64,000 nucleotides of DNA from JAJKJG01 sp036556825 (GTDB lineage: Bacteria > Pseudomonadota > Alphaproteobacteria > Rhizobiales > Beijerinckiaceae). Where the stretch lies: contig DATBIR010000147.1 of NCBI GenBank assembly GCA_036556825.1, forward strand, positions 7,720-71,719. The letters run 5' to 3'. The position numbers and the translations under genes were made by a program. The notes below the pieces were generated by a model that saw only the letters and a program-made list of their open reading frames with translations, was not told the DNA's origin and did not search any database. This document shows, piece after piece, positions 26,187 to 36,015 of the stretch; position 1 is the stretch's first letter; every line of letters begins with the position of its first letter.

Positions 26187-27226
26187 CGGGTCGCGGCGAC
26201 GGCACAACCGGCGCCGCTGGCGGACTGACCCGCCACGTGCCCGTGCTCCTGGGGGAAGTCTGCGACGCCCTCGAAGCCGCCCGAGGCGGCGTTTTCGTCG
26301 ACGGCACCTTCGGCGCCGGCGGCTACAGCCAGGCCATTCTCGCCGCCAACGGCGACAACCGCGTGATCGCGATCGACCGCGATCCGGATGCGATTGCGGC
26401 CGGCGCCCAGCTCGTTGCAAGAGCGTGCGGCCGACTGTCCCTTATGCGGGGGCGCTTCAGCCAGCTCGACGAGGTTGTCGCGGACGCCAATATCGGCCAG
26501 GTCGACGGCGTCGTTCTCGATATCGGTGTCTCGTCGATGCAACTCGATCACGCCGAGCGAGGCTTTTCGTTTCGTCACGACGGGCCGCTCGACATGCGTA
26601 TGGAGCGGCAAGGCGTGAGCGCCGCCGACCTCGTCAACGAGGCGTCGGAGGCGGAGCTCGCCGACATCTTCTATCATTACGGCGAAGAGCGGCGAGCAAG
26701 AGCCGTTGCCCGCGGCGTCATCGAGAGACGCCGCAAGGGGCGCATCGAGACCACCGCGCAGCTCGCCGATCTCGTCGCCGGCCTTGTCAGGAGCGAGCCT
26801 GGCGGCATGCACCCGGCGACGCGCGTGTTCCAGGCCTTGCGCATCGCCGTCAACGACGAACTCGGCGAGCTGGCGAGAGCGCTGCACGCCTCCGAACGCG
26901 TGCTCAAGCCGGGCGGCCGGCTCGTCGTCGTGACCTTCCATTCGCTCGAGGACCGCATCGTCAAGCAGTTCCTGGCCGTCCGCAGCGGCCGCAGCGGCGG
27001 CGGCTCCCGGCACGTGCCGTCGACCGTCGTGGTGCAGCCGACCTTCCAGATCACGACTAGGGGGCCGGTTGTTCCCAGCGATGTCGAGATCGCATCCAAT
27101 CCTCGCGCCCGTTCTGCCAAGCTGCGCGCCGCCGCGCGCACGCAGGCGCCGGCGCAGGGCGCGCTCCCGTCCCTCGCGCTGCTCACCGAGCTGCCGCGTG
27201 CGCGGGGCGGGGGAGGGCGGCGATGA
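26183..27226 (+). CDS. rsmH: 16S rRNA (cytosine-1402 N4) methyltransferase
   Basis: RsmH (MraW), 347 residues, methylates N4 of C1402 in 16S rRNA using S-adenosylmethionine. Motifs: HVPVLLGEVCDAL, VFVDGTFGAGGYS, VIAIDRDPDAI, VDGVVLDIGVSSMQLDHAERGFSF and, near the end, VVVTFHSLEDRIVKQF. The ATG at 26183 overlaps the mraZ stop (ATGA). It sits in its standard dcw position. Confidence 0.96.
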   Translation: MTGRGDGTTGAAGGLTRHVPVLLGEVCDALEAARGGVFVDGTFGAGGYSQAILAANGDNRVIAIDRDPDAIAAGAQLVARACGRLSLMRGRFSQLDEVVADANIGQVDGVVLDIGVSSMQLDHAERGFSFRHDGPLDMRMERQGVSAADLVNEASEAELADIFYHYGEERRARAVARGVIERRRKGRIETTAQLADLVAGLVRSEPGGMHPATRVFQALRIAVNDELGELARALHASERVLKPGGRLVVVTFHSLEDRIVKQFLAVRSGRSGGGSRHVPSTVVVQPTFQITTRGPVVPSDVEIASNPRARSAKLRAAARTQAPAQGALPSLALLTELPRARGGGGRR

Positions 27227-27627
27227 TCCGCCTCCGCTTTCTGCACATCATCGCGATCTGCGGCCTGATCGCGTCCGCAGGCTACGCCTATTCGATCAAA
27301 TACGACACGCTGTACTACGCCGAGCAGGTCGCCAAGCTGAAGGCGAAGGTGCAGAAGGAGCGCGATGCCATCGCCGTGATCAAGGCGGAATGGTACCTGC
27401 TCAACCGCCCGGACCGTCTGCAGGCGGCAGCCGACCGTCACCTCGACCTGCAGCCCCTGACGGTGCAGCAGCTGGCGCGCCTGTCCGATCTTCCCGACCG
27501 TCCCCCGCGTGGCGACGAGATCGCGCGAAAGCTTGAGGCGCTCGGTGCGCTCGAGTCGACCGCGACCCCGAAGGATCATCGCCCCGCCGATCTGCGTGTC
27601 TCCACAACCCGTACGCCGACGAGGTGA
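27223..27627 (+). CDS. ftsL: cell division protein FtsL
   Basis: A 134-residue bitopic membrane protein with an N-terminal helix (LHIIAICGLIASAGYAYSIKY) and a short periplasmic coiled coil (EQVAKLKAKVQKERDAIAVI, then EWYLLNRPDRLQ). FtsL joins FtsB and FtsQ in the divisome. Sequence conservation is low, so the call rests on the topology, the AEWxxLNxPxRL motif and the place between rsmH and ftsI. It overlaps rsmH by four bases. Confidence 0.9.
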   Translation: MIRLRFLHIIAICGLIASAGYAYSIKYDTLYYAEQVAKLKAKVQKERDAIAVIKAEWYLLNRPDRLQAAADRHLDLQPLTVQQLARLSDLPDRPPRGDEIARKLEALGALESTATPKDHRPADLRVSTTRTPTR

Positions 27628-27630
27628 ACG

Positions 27631-29394
27631 GTGCCCGTGCAGCAATCGGACGGAGAGACTCCCGGGGGGTGGGACGGTCGGGCGGGCCCTCGCTCGCTGA
27701 GCGTCGTCGCGCGGGAGCTCTTCTCCTTGCGCTTGGACAAGAGCGCGTTCCGGCTCGGCCTGGTCATGCTCGGCTTCACGGCCATGTTTGCCGGCCTCGG
27801 CGGTCGCCTGGTCATGCTAGCCGTCGCGCCCGAGCAAGGCGGCATTCGCCGCGCCAGCTCGTCGGCGATCTCGGCCGCCCGCCCCGACATCATCGATCGC
27901 AACGGCGAGACGCTCGCGACCGACGTGAAGACCGTCTCGGTCTTCGCCGAGCCGCGCAACGTGATCGACAAGGATGAGGCGGTCGAGCTGCTCACGGCCG
28001 TGCTGCCGGACCTCAATGCACGCGAACTGCGCGAGCGGCTGAACACCCGCCGCGGCTTCATCTGGGTCAAGCGCGAGATCACGCCGCGCCAGCAGGCGGA
28101 GGTGCATCGCCTCGGGATTCCCGGCGTCGGCTTCCTGCCCGAGAACAAGCGCGTCTATCCGAACGGCATCGCGGCGGCGCATGTGCTCGGCTTCGCTGAT
28201 ATCGACAATGTCGGGATCGCCGGCATCGAGAAATACATCGACAGCCAGGGCCTGCAGGACCTTAACGGCGCCGGTTTCGCCGTTCAGGCCGCCGATCTGA
28301 AGCCGATCCAGCTCTCGCTCGATTTGCGCGCCCAGCACGCGATGCGCGACGAGCTCGCCAGGGCGCTCGAAAAATACAAGGCCAAGGCGGCTGCCGGCGC
28401 CATCGTCGATGTCAACACGGGCGAGGTGATCGCGCTCGTGTCGCTTCCTGATTTCGATCCCAACAATCCCGTCGACGCGCTCGAGAAGGACCGGATCAAC
28501 CGGATCAATGTCGGCGTCTACGAGATGGGCTCCACCTTCAAGGCGATCACGACCGCCATGGCCCTGGATTCGGGCAGGTTCACCATCAACTCGACCTTCG
28601 ATGCCCGCTCGGCCCTGCGCTACGGCCGCTTCACGATCAACGATTTTCATGGCCAGCATCGGGTCATGACGATGCCCGAGGTGTTCATTCATTCGTCGAA
28701 TATCGGCACTGCCCGGATGGCGCTCGGCATCGGCGTCGAGGGCCACAAGGCCTTCCTGCGCAAGCTTGGCCAGCTCGACCGGCTGCGCACCGAGCTGCCG
28801 GAGAGCGCCGAGCCGCTCCTGCCGCCACGCTGGGGCGAGCTCAACACCATGACGATTGCCTTCGGTCACGGCCTGGCCGTGGCGCCCTTGCAGGCAGTGA
28901 TGGCGACGGCCGCACTCGTCAACGGCGGCTATCTGATCCCGCCGACCTTCCTCAGGCGCAGCCCCGAAGAGGCTCGCAAGCTTGCCAGCCAGGTGATAAA
29001 GCCCGAGACCAGCGAGGCCATGCGCTATGTCATGCGTCTCAACGCCGAACGCGGGTCGGCCACGAAGGCTCAGGTCGCCGGCTATTTCGTCGGAGGCAAG
29101 ACCGGAACGGCCGAGAAGGTGGTCGGCGGTCGTTATTCCAAGAACCGGGTGCTCACGACCTTCATGGCGATCTCGCCCGCCGACAAGCCGCGCTACCTTT
29201 TTCTCACCATCCTGGATGAGCCGCAGGGCTTGCCGGAAACCCACGGGCAGGCGACGTCCGGGTGGAATGCGGCGCCGGTCACCGGCGCCATCCTCGAACG
29301 GGTCGCGCCGCTCCTCGGCACGCCGCCCCGCTTCGAGCCGCCCGGCCAGCCGTTCCCGCTCATGGTGCGTGCCGGTGCCTGGGGGACGCGATGA
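27631..29394 (+). CDS. ftsI: septal peptidoglycan transpeptidase FtsI (PBP3)
   Basis: A 587-residue class B penicillin-binding protein that crosslinks septal peptidoglycan. An N-terminal membrane helix (about 46-66) precedes the dimerisation domain, and the transpeptidase carries the three active-site motifs: SxxK in MGSTFKAI (Ser301), SxN in HSSNIGT (355-357) and KTGT (from Lys490). It starts at a GTG (27631), 3 bp after ftsL. Confidence 0.95.
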   Translation: MPVQQSDGETPGGWDGRAGPRSLSVVARELFSLRLDKSAFRLGLVMLGFTAMFAGLGGRLVMLAVAPEQGGIRRASSSAISAARPDIIDRNGETLATDVKTVSVFAEPRNVIDKDEAVELLTAVLPDLNARELRERLNTRRGFIWVKREITPRQQAEVHRLGIPGVGFLPENKRVYPNGIAAAHVLGFADIDNVGIAGIEKYIDSQGLQDLNGAGFAVQAADLKPIQLSLDLRAQHAMRDELARALEKYKAKAAAGAIVDVNTGEVIALVSLPDFDPNNPVDALEKDRINRINVGVYEMGSTFKAITTAMALDSGRFTINSTFDARSALRYGRFTINDFHGQHRVMTMPEVFIHSSNIGTARMALGIGVEGHKAFLRKLGQLDRLRTELPESAEPLLPPRWGELNTMTIAFGHGLAVAPLQAVMATAALVNGGYLIPPTFLRRSPEEARKLASQVIKPETSEAMRYVMRLNAERGSATKAQVAGYFVGGKTGTAEKVVGGRYSKNRVLTTFMAISPADKPRYLFLTILDEPQGLPETHGQATSGWNAAPVTGAILERVAPLLGTPPRFEPPGQPFPLMVRAGAWGTR

Positions 29395-29425
29395 GAGCAT
29401 GCGCGCCGCGGGCCCGGAGCCTCAC

Positions 29426-30916
29426 ATGATCGCGTTCGCAAGCACGGCCTTGGGCGACCTCTTTCCGGAGGCGCAGGGCGGCGCTTTCGCCCGACGGCCG
29501 ATCGCGCGCCTCGCATCCGACAGCCGCAAGGTGGTGCCCGGCTCGGCTTTCGTGGCTGTGCCCGGAAGCAGGCTCGACGGCGCCGCTTTCATCCCGCAAG
29601 CGGCGGCCGCCGGTGCGGTGGCGGTGGTCGGGGAGGGGGAGCGTCCGGCTTCGCTCGACGAGGCGGTCGCCTATGTGCGCGTGGCGGACGTGCGGCGCGC
29701 CCTGGCGCTCGCGGCGGCACGGCTTCATTCCGGCCAGCCCGGCACGATCGTCGCGGTGACCGGCACGAGCGGCAAGAGCTCTGTGGTCGATTTCGCCCGC
29801 CAGCTTTTCGCCGCGCTTGGGCGCCGCTCCGCAAGCCTCGGCACGCTCGGCGTGATCACCTCGCAAGGCGCGGCCTACGGCTCGCTGACCACGCCGGATC
29901 CAATCGGCCTGCACGAGTCGCTCGATCGTCTCGCCTCGGACGGCGTGACGCATCTGGCCATGGAGGCGTCCTCGCATGGCATCGACCAGCGCCGGCTCGA
30001 TGGCGTGCGCCTGGCTGCGGCGGGGTTCACCAATCTCGGCCACGACCATCTCGACTATCACGAGACGATGGATGCATATCGCGCGGCCAAACTGCGGCTG
30101 TTCGAGACGCTGCTCGGCGCCGGTTCGGCGGCCGTCGTCAATGCCGACGGCGCATTTGCTCCGATCTTCCTGGAAGCGGCCGCGGCGCGCGGGCTCAAGG
30201 TGATGAGCACGGGGCGCGCCGGCGACACGGTCAAGCTCGTCGACCTGCAGCCGGCCGGCTTTGCACAGCGGCTCTCGATCTGCCTGCAGCAGCCCGGCAC
30301 GGATCCGCGCCTGTTCGAGGTGGCGCTGCCGCTGGTCGGCGCTTTCCAGGCTGAGAATGCGCTCCTTGCCGCAGGCCTGGTGCTCGCGGTCGATGACACA
30401 GCCCGGCCCGAGGACGTGTTCGCCGCCTTGGGCTCCCTCAAGGGCGTCTCGGGTCGGCTCGAGCGCGTCGGCGAGGTTAATGGCGCGCTCTGCATCGTCG
30501 ATTATGCACACAAGCCCGATGCCCTCGTGCACGTGCTCGAGGCTCTGCGGCCGTTCACGCCCGGTCGGCTGGTCTGTGTGTTCGGCTGCGGCGGCGACCG
30601 CGATCGGGCCAAGCGCCCGCTCATGGGGCGCATCGCCAAGGACAAGGCCGACGTGGTCATCGTCACGGACGACAACCCGCGCTCCGAGGTCCCGGGCGTC
30701 ATCCGCGCTGAGATCCTGGCGGCGGCGCCCGGAGCCCGCGAAATCGGCGACCGCGCCGAGGCCATCCGCACCGCGGTGAGGGAGCTTCGCCCCGGGGACG
30801 TGCTGGTTGTGGCCGGAAAAGGCCATGAAACGGGCCAGATCATTGGCGACCGGACGCTGCCGTTCTCGGACCACGACGTGGTGCGGGCCGCCATCGCGGA
30901 GATTTCTGGAGAATGA
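29426..30916 (+). CDS. murE: UDP-MurNAc-tripeptide ligase MurE
   Basis: A 496-residue Mur ligase that adds the third residue of the stem peptide. VTGTSGKSS (Lys117) binds ATP. DNPR at 416-419 is the signature for meso-diaminopimelate rather than lysine, so the wall is of the DAP type. The ATG at 29426 has GGAG six bases upstream; an ATG at 29399 is possible. The stop overlaps murF by four bases. Confidence 0.95.
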   Translation: MIAFASTALGDLFPEAQGGAFARRPIARLASDSRKVVPGSAFVAVPGSRLDGAAFIPQAAAAGAVAVVGEGERPASLDEAVAYVRVADVRRALALAAARLHSGQPGTIVAVTGTSGKSSVVDFARQLFAALGRRSASLGTLGVITSQGAAYGSLTTPDPIGLHESLDRLASDGVTHLAMEASSHGIDQRRLDGVRLAAAGFTNLGHDHLDYHETMDAYRAAKLRLFETLLGAGSAAVVNADGAFAPIFLEAAAARGLKVMSTGRAGDTVKLVDLQPAGFAQRLSICLQQPGTDPRLFEVALPLVGAFQAENALLAAGLVLAVDDTARPEDVFAALGSLKGVSGRLERVGEVNGALCIVDYAHKPDALVHVLEALRPFTPGRLVCVFGCGGDRDRAKRPLMGRIAKDKADVVIVTDDNPRSEVPGVIRAEILAAAPGAREIGDRAEAIRTAVRELRPGDVLVVAGKGHETGQIIGDRTLPFSDHDVVRAAIAEISGE

Positions 30917-32349
30917 ACCTGCCCTTGTGGACACGAGACGAGATCGTCGCCGCCTCCGGTGCACGCACGATCGGCGACGTCGGTGCCGCCACCGGCGCGT
31001 CGATCGACACGCGCAGCCTCGCGCCCGGTGACCTGTTCTTTGCCATCAAGGGGGACGCGCGCGACGGACATGACTTCGTGCGCGACGCGCTCGCCAAGGG
31101 GGCAGCGGCGGCCGTCGTCGCCGGGGAACGCGCGGCGGAGTTCACCGGCGCGGGTGCGCTGGTCGTCGTCCCGGACGTACTCGAGGCGATGCGGGCACTG
31201 GGGCGCGCCGCCCGGGCACGCACCCAGGCGCAGATCATCGCCGTGACCGGCTCCGTCGGAAAAACCGGAACCAAGGAGGCGCTGCGCCTGGTTCTCGCCG
31301 CGCAGGGTGCGACGCATGCTTCGGTCGCCTCCTACAATAACCATTGGGGCGTGCCGCTTACGCTCACGCGCATGCCACGCGATGCCATCTTCGGCGTGTT
31401 CGAGATCGGCATGAACCACAGTGGCGAGATCGATCCGCTGACGCGGCTCGTGCGTCCACATGTGGCGATCATCACCACGGTCGAGCCGGTCCATATCGAA
31501 TATTTCCGGTCGATCTGGAGCATCGCCGACGCCAAGGGCGAGATTTTTGCCGGTGTCGAGCCGGGCGGCACGGCGGTGATCAACCGCGACAATCCCTATT
31601 ACGAACGGGTGCGCGCCCACGCGGCCGCATCCCCCGCCGGGCGCATCGTGACCTTCGGCGAGCACGAACAGGCGGATGTGCGCGCCGAGCGCATCCTCCT
31701 GAAACCGGACATGTCGGTGGTCGAGGCGCGCATATTCGGCGCGCCGTTCGTCTACAGGCTCGGCACCCCGGGTCGGCATGTCGCGCTCAACTCGCTCAGC
31801 GTGCTCGCCGCCGCGCAGGGGCTCGGCTGCGACCTGGCAGTCGCCGGCCTCACCCTGGCGGAGCTGAAGCCGCCCGTTGGCCGCGGCGAGCGCATCGTGC
31901 TGAAGGGGCGCGACGGCGACTTCATCCTGATCGACGAGAGCTACAACGCCAATCCCGCCTCGATGCGGGCCGCGCTCGCCACCCTGGCGCAGATCGAGCC
32001 GAGCTCCCGAGGTCGCCGCATCGCCGTTCTCGGCGACATGCTGGAACTCGGCTCGGAAGGGCCTGCCCTGCATCGCCAATTGGTGGACCCGATTGAGACA
32101 AGCCGCGTCGATCTCGTGTTTGCCGCCGGCCCGCTGATGGAGAACCTGTTCGGTGCGCTGCCGCGCGAGCGCCGCGGCGCCTATGCAGGCACCGCCGCCG
32201 AGATCGAGGACGCCGTCTCTGGCGCCGTCCGTGCCGGCGACGTCGTCATGGTGAAGGGGTCGAACGGCATCCGTATGGGACGCATTGTGAAAGCGCTGAA
32301 CGACCGGTATGGCGGCCACAACCGGGGCGTTGAAGGGATGACCGCCTGA
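30913..32349 (+). CDS. murF: UDP-MurNAc-pentapeptide synthetase MurF
   Basis: A 478-residue ligase that adds D-Ala-D-Ala to UDP-MurNAc-tripeptide. Motifs: ASIDTRSLAPGDLFFAIKGD, VTGSVGKTGTKE (ATP site), SYNNHWGVPLTLTR, EIGMNHSGEIDPLT, DESYNANPASMRAAL and VLGDMLELG. It overlaps murE (ATGA) and ends one base into mraY, so it is coupled both ways. Confidence 0.96.
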   Translation: MNLPLWTRDEIVAASGARTIGDVGAATGASIDTRSLAPGDLFFAIKGDARDGHDFVRDALAKGAAAAVVAGERAAEFTGAGALVVVPDVLEAMRALGRAARARTQAQIIAVTGSVGKTGTKEALRLVLAAQGATHASVASYNNHWGVPLTLTRMPRDAIFGVFEIGMNHSGEIDPLTRLVRPHVAIITTVEPVHIEYFRSIWSIADAKGEIFAGVEPGGTAVINRDNPYYERVRAHAAASPAGRIVTFGEHEQADVRAERILLKPDMSVVEARIFGAPFVYRLGTPGRHVALNSLSVLAAAQGLGCDLAVAGLTLAELKPPVGRGERIVLKGRDGDFILIDESYNANPASMRAALATLAQIEPSSRGRRIAVLGDMLELGSEGPALHRQLVDPIETSRVDLVFAAGPLMENLFGALPRERRGAYAGTAAEIEDAVSGAVRAGDVVMVKGSNGIRMGRIVKALNDRYGGHNRGVEGMTA

Positions 32350-33434
32350 TGCTGACCTTTCTCGCCGCTTTCAGCGATTATTTCGGCCCGCTGAACGTCT
32401 TCCGCTACATCACCTTTCGCGCGGGCGGCGCTGTCGCCACAGCGCTCCTGTTCGTGTTCTGGTTCGGCCCGGCGATCATTTCGCTGCTGCGCGTGAAGCA
32501 GGGCAAGGGCCAGCCGATCCGCGAGGACGGGCCGCAATCGCATCTGCTCACCAAGCGCGGCACGCCGACGATGGGCGGCCTTATGATCCTGGCCGGGCTG
32601 ACCGTCTCGACCCTGCTTTGGGCCAACCTCGCCAACAACTACGTCTGGGTGATCCTGTTCGTGGCGATCGGCTTCGGCGCGATCGGCTTCTACGACGATT
32701 ACCTCAAGGTCACGCGGCAGACGCATGCGGGCTTTTCGGGGCGCTCGCGTGTTGTGATCGAGTCGGTGATTGCCGTGATCGCCTGCGTCATGATCTCGCT
32801 GATCGCCGCCCCGGGCCTGTCCAACAAGCTTGCTCTGCCTCTCCTCAAGGAGGTGCTGATCGACCTCGGCTGGTTCTATGTCGTGTTCGCCGGTTTCGTG
32901 ATCGTCGCGGCCGGCAACGCAGTCAACCTGACCGACGGGCTCGACGGTCTCGCCATCGTTCCGGTGATGGTTGCGGCCGCGACCTTTGGCACGATCTCGT
33001 ATCTGGCGGGCAACGCGATTTTCGCCAATTACCTGCAGATCCATTTCGTGCAGGGCAGCGGCGAGCTGTCGGTGATCTGCGGCGCGCTGATCGGTGCCGG
33101 GCTCGGCTTCCTGTGGTTCAACGCCCCGCCCGCGCAGGTCTTCATGGGCGACACCGGCTCGCTGGCGCTTGGTGGCATCCTCGGCGCCGTGGCGGTCGCC
33201 ACAAAGAACGAGATTGTGCTTGCCGTCGTCGGCGGACTGTTCGTGATCGAGGCCCTGTCGGTGATCATCCAGGTGCTTTCCTACAAGCTGACGGGCAAGC
33301 GCGTCTTCCGCATGGCGCCGATCCACCACCACTTCGAGCAGAAGGGCTGGAAGGAGCCGCAGATCGTGATCCGCTTCTGGATCATCTCGATCGTGCTGGC
33401 GCTGATCGGGCTCGCGACGCTCAAGCTGAGATAA
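32349..33434 (+). CDS. mraY: phospho-MurNAc-pentapeptide transferase MraY
   Basis: A 361-residue polytopic enzyme that moves phospho-MurNAc-pentapeptide to undecaprenyl phosphate, forming lipid I. It has about ten membrane segments and the active-site features GTPTMGGL, FYDDYLKVT (Asp pair), NLTDGLDGLAI, FMGDTGSLALG and MAPIHHHFE. Its ATG shares one base with the murF stop. Confidence 0.97.
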   Translation: MLTFLAAFSDYFGPLNVFRYITFRAGGAVATALLFVFWFGPAIISLLRVKQGKGQPIREDGPQSHLLTKRGTPTMGGLMILAGLTVSTLLWANLANNYVWVILFVAIGFGAIGFYDDYLKVTRQTHAGFSGRSRVVIESVIAVIACVMISLIAAPGLSNKLALPLLKEVLIDLGWFYVVFAGFVIVAAGNAVNLTDGLDGLAIVPVMVAAATFGTISYLAGNAIFANYLQIHFVQGSGELSVICGALIGAGLGFLWFNAPPAQVFMGDTGSLALGGILGAVAVATKNEIVLAVVGGLFVIEALSVIIQVLSYKLTGKRVFRMAPIHHHFEQKGWKEPQIVIRFWIISIVLALIGLATLKLR

Positions 33435-33438
33435 GCCG

Positions 33439-34851
33439 ATGACCCCCGTCACGACCTTCGCCGGCAAGAATGTCGCGCTGTTCGGGCTCGGCGGCTCGGG
33501 GGTCGCGACGGCGCTCGCACTCCAGGCCGGTGGCGCGCGTGTGCTCGCTTGCGACGACAGCCCCGCCAGCATTGAGGCGGCGCGCGAGAAGGACATCGAA
33601 ACGGCCGACCTCAAGACCGCCGACTGGTCGCGCTTCGCCGCCTTCGTCCTGTCGCCGGGCGTGCCGTTGACCCATCCCGAGCCGCATTGGTCGGTGCCCC
33701 TCGCCCGAGCCGCCGGAGTCGAGATCATCGGCGACATCGAGCTGTTCTGCCGCGAGCGCGCAAAGATCGCGCCGAACGCGCCGTTCATTGCCATCACTGG
33801 CACAAACGGGAAATCGACCACGACGGCGCTCGTCGCACACATTCTGCGACAGCTGGGGCGCGACGTGCAGATGGGCGGCAACATCGGCACCGCCATTCTC
33901 TCCCTCGAGCCGCCCGCGAACGGACGCTTTCACGTGATCGAGATGTCGTCCTTCCAGATCGACCTGACGCCGACTTTGCATCCGACAGTGGGCGTCCTCC
34001 TCAATATTTCGCCTGATCATCTCGACCGGCACGGCAGCATCGAGAATTACGCCGCGATCAAGCGTCGCTTGGTCGACGGCGCAGCGCTTGCCGCAGTCGG
34101 CCTCGATGATCGCTGGAGCGCTGCCATTGCCGAGGACCTGAAAATAAGGGGCGGTCGCTACGCGTTCTTCTCGTCCGATCGCCGGACTGCGCCTGGTATT
34201 TATGCCGAAGGATCCAAGCTCTTCACCGGCGCCAAGATTGGGCGTTTGTCCAAGGGTGCACTGCTGGCCGATCTCGCCGGCATTGCCTCGCTCCGAGGTC
34301 AGCATAACGCCCAAAACGCGGCGGCGGCGCTCACGGCGCTTTTGTCGCTCTCGGAGCTGTGCGAGGCCCATGAACCAGTCACTGAAGCGCTGCATACATT
34401 TCCCGGTCTTCCGCATCGCATGGAGCAGGTCGGGCGGCGGGGCGACGCAATCTTCGTGAATGACTCGAAAGCCACCAACGCCGATTCCGCCGAGAAGGCG
34501 CTGGCCTCCTTCGAGCACATCTACTGGATCCTCGGCGGCAAGGCGAAGGACGGCGGCATCAGCACGCTGCGCGGCTATTTCCCGAAGATCGAAAAAGCCT
34601 ATCTGATCGGCGCCGCCACGGACGAGTTCGCGGCGACCCTCGATGGCCGTGTCCCTTACGAGCGCTGCGGCACGCTCGAGACGGCGGTCGCGCGGGCCGC
34701 CGAGGACGCGCGCGGCTCAAGCGCGCGCGAGCCCGTGGTGCTGCTCTCGCCAGCCTGCGCCTCCTACGACCAATATCGCAATTTCGAGATCCGGGGCGAT
34801 CATTTTCGTGATCTCGTGCGGGCGCTGCCCGGCATCGAAATGAAGCAATAG
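33439..34851 (+). CDS. murD: UDP-MurNAc-L-alanine:D-glutamate ligase MurD
   Basis: A 470-residue ligase that adds D-glutamate to UDP-MurNAc-L-Ala. The N-terminal nucleotide-sugar domain begins VALFGLGGSGVATALAL. The ATP site is ITGTNGKSTTTALVAHIL, then QMGGNIGTAIL, EMSSFQIDLTPTL, NISPDHLDRHGSIENYA and NDSKATNADSAEKAL. It lies 4 bp after mraY. Confidence 0.96.
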   Translation: MTPVTTFAGKNVALFGLGGSGVATALALQAGGARVLACDDSPASIEAAREKDIETADLKTADWSRFAAFVLSPGVPLTHPEPHWSVPLARAAGVEIIGDIELFCRERAKIAPNAPFIAITGTNGKSTTTALVAHILRQLGRDVQMGGNIGTAILSLEPPANGRFHVIEMSSFQIDLTPTLHPTVGVLLNISPDHLDRHGSIENYAAIKRRLVDGAALAAVGLDDRWSAAIAEDLKIRGGRYAFFSSDRRTAPGIYAEGSKLFTGAKIGRLSKGALLADLAGIASLRGQHNAQNAAAALTALLSLSELCEAHEPVTEALHTFPGLPHRMEQVGRRGDAIFVNDSKATNADSAEKALASFEHIYWILGGKAKDGGISTLRGYFPKIEKAYLIGAATDEFAATLDGRVPYERCGTLETAVARAAEDARGSSAREPVVLLSPACASYDQYRNFEIRGDHFRDLVRALPGIEMKQ

Positions 34852-34860
34852 GCGGCCACG

Positions 34861-36015
34861 ATGAGCATGGTATCGCGCGCGGAACGCACGCTGGTCAGCG
34901 ACTGGTGGTGGACGGTCGATCGTCTCCTTCTGGCCGCTCTCGGCGCGCTGATCGTGTGCGGCCTCGTGTTCCTGATGGCGGGCGGGCCCCCGGTCGCGGA
35001 GCGGCTCGGCCTCTCGACCTTTCATTTCGTGAACCGGCAGGTCGTCTATCTGTTGCCGACCATCGCCCTGTTGCTGGCCGTGTCGTTTCTGCCGCTGCGG
35101 CAGGTGCGCCGGCTCGCGCTCCTGACCTATGTCGCTGCGCTGGGCTTGTGCGCCGCGGCGTTGTATGTCGGGCCGGAGATCAAGGGCGCGCACCGCTGGA
35201 TCCTGCTCGGTCCTTTCGCCATTCAGCCGTCCGAGTTCATGAAGCCGGCTTTCGTCGTGCTAACCGCCTGGGCATTCTCGCAAGGCGCCCGGCACGGCGG
35301 CGCCTGGGGCGCGCTGCTGGGTTTCGCCTTGCTGCCGGCCAGCATCGTGCCGCTGCTGCTGCAGCCCGACTTCGGCCAGACGATGCTGATCACTTTGGTG
35401 TGGGGCGGCATGCTTTTCATCGCCGGCGTGAGCTGGTTCTGGGTGTTCGGGCTCGGCGGGCTCGGCGTCGCCGGGATATTCGGCGCCTACACGTTCATGC
35501 CGCACGTGCGCGGCCGCATCGAGCGCTTCGTCGACAAGTCGTCCGGCGACTCCTTCCATGTCGACACCGCGCTGGAAGCCTTTGCGAAGGGTGGCTGGTT
35601 TGGCAAGGGACCAGGCGAGGGATCGGTCAAGCGCATCCTCCCCGACGCGCATACCGATTTCATCTTCGCGGTCACGGCCGAGGAGTTCGGCATCGCCATG
35701 TGCATCGCCATTGTCCTGCTCTTCGCGTTCATCGTCCTGCGCGGGTTCGTGCTGGCCCGCCGCAACGAGGACAGCTTTTGCAGGCTTGCGGTCGCCGGCC
35801 TCCTGGTGATGTTCGGGCTGCAGGCGCTGATCAACATGGCCGTGAATGTCAATCTGATCCCGGCCAAGGGGATGACCCTTCCATTCGTCTCGTACGGCGG
35901 TTCGTCGCTGGTCTCGCTGGCGCTGGGAATGGGTTTTCTCATGGCGCTTACGCGACGCCGGCCACGGGCTGAACTGTTCGACGGCGTCGGCTCCCGCACG
36001 CCGGCGGCGCGATGA
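34861..36015 (+). CDS. ftsW: lipid II polymerase FtsW
   Basis: A 384-residue SEDS-family membrane protein with about ten helices, the septal glycosyltransferase partner of FtsI. Family marks: KGAHRWILLGPFAIQPSEFMKP, LLQPDFGQTML, the catalytic-loop Asp region and NLIPAKGMTLPFVSYGGSS. The gene starts 9 bp after murD and overlaps murG by four bases. Confidence 0.95.
   Translation: MSMVSRAERTLVSDWWWTVDRLLLAALGALIVCGLVFLMAGGPPVAERLGLSTFHFVNRQVVYLLPTIALLLAVSFLPLRQVRRLALLTYVAALGLCAAALYVGPEIKGAHRWILLGPFAIQPSEFMKPAFVVLTAWAFSQGARHGGAWGALLGFALLPASIVPLLLQPDFGQTMLITLVWGGMLFIAGVSWFWVFGLGGLGVAGIFGAYTFMPHVRGRIERFVDKSSGDSFHVDTALEAFAKGGWFGKGPGEGSVKRILPDAHTDFIFAVTAEEFGIAMCIAIVLLFAFIVLRGFVLARRNEDSFCRLAVAGLLVMFGLQALINMAVNVNLIPAKGMTLPFVSYGGSSLVSLALGMGFLMALTRRRPRAELFDGVGSRTPAAR

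Noticed and set aside
30502..32319. 605-codon minus-strand open frame
   Set aside because: Antisense to murE and murF, with no start context or recognised motif.
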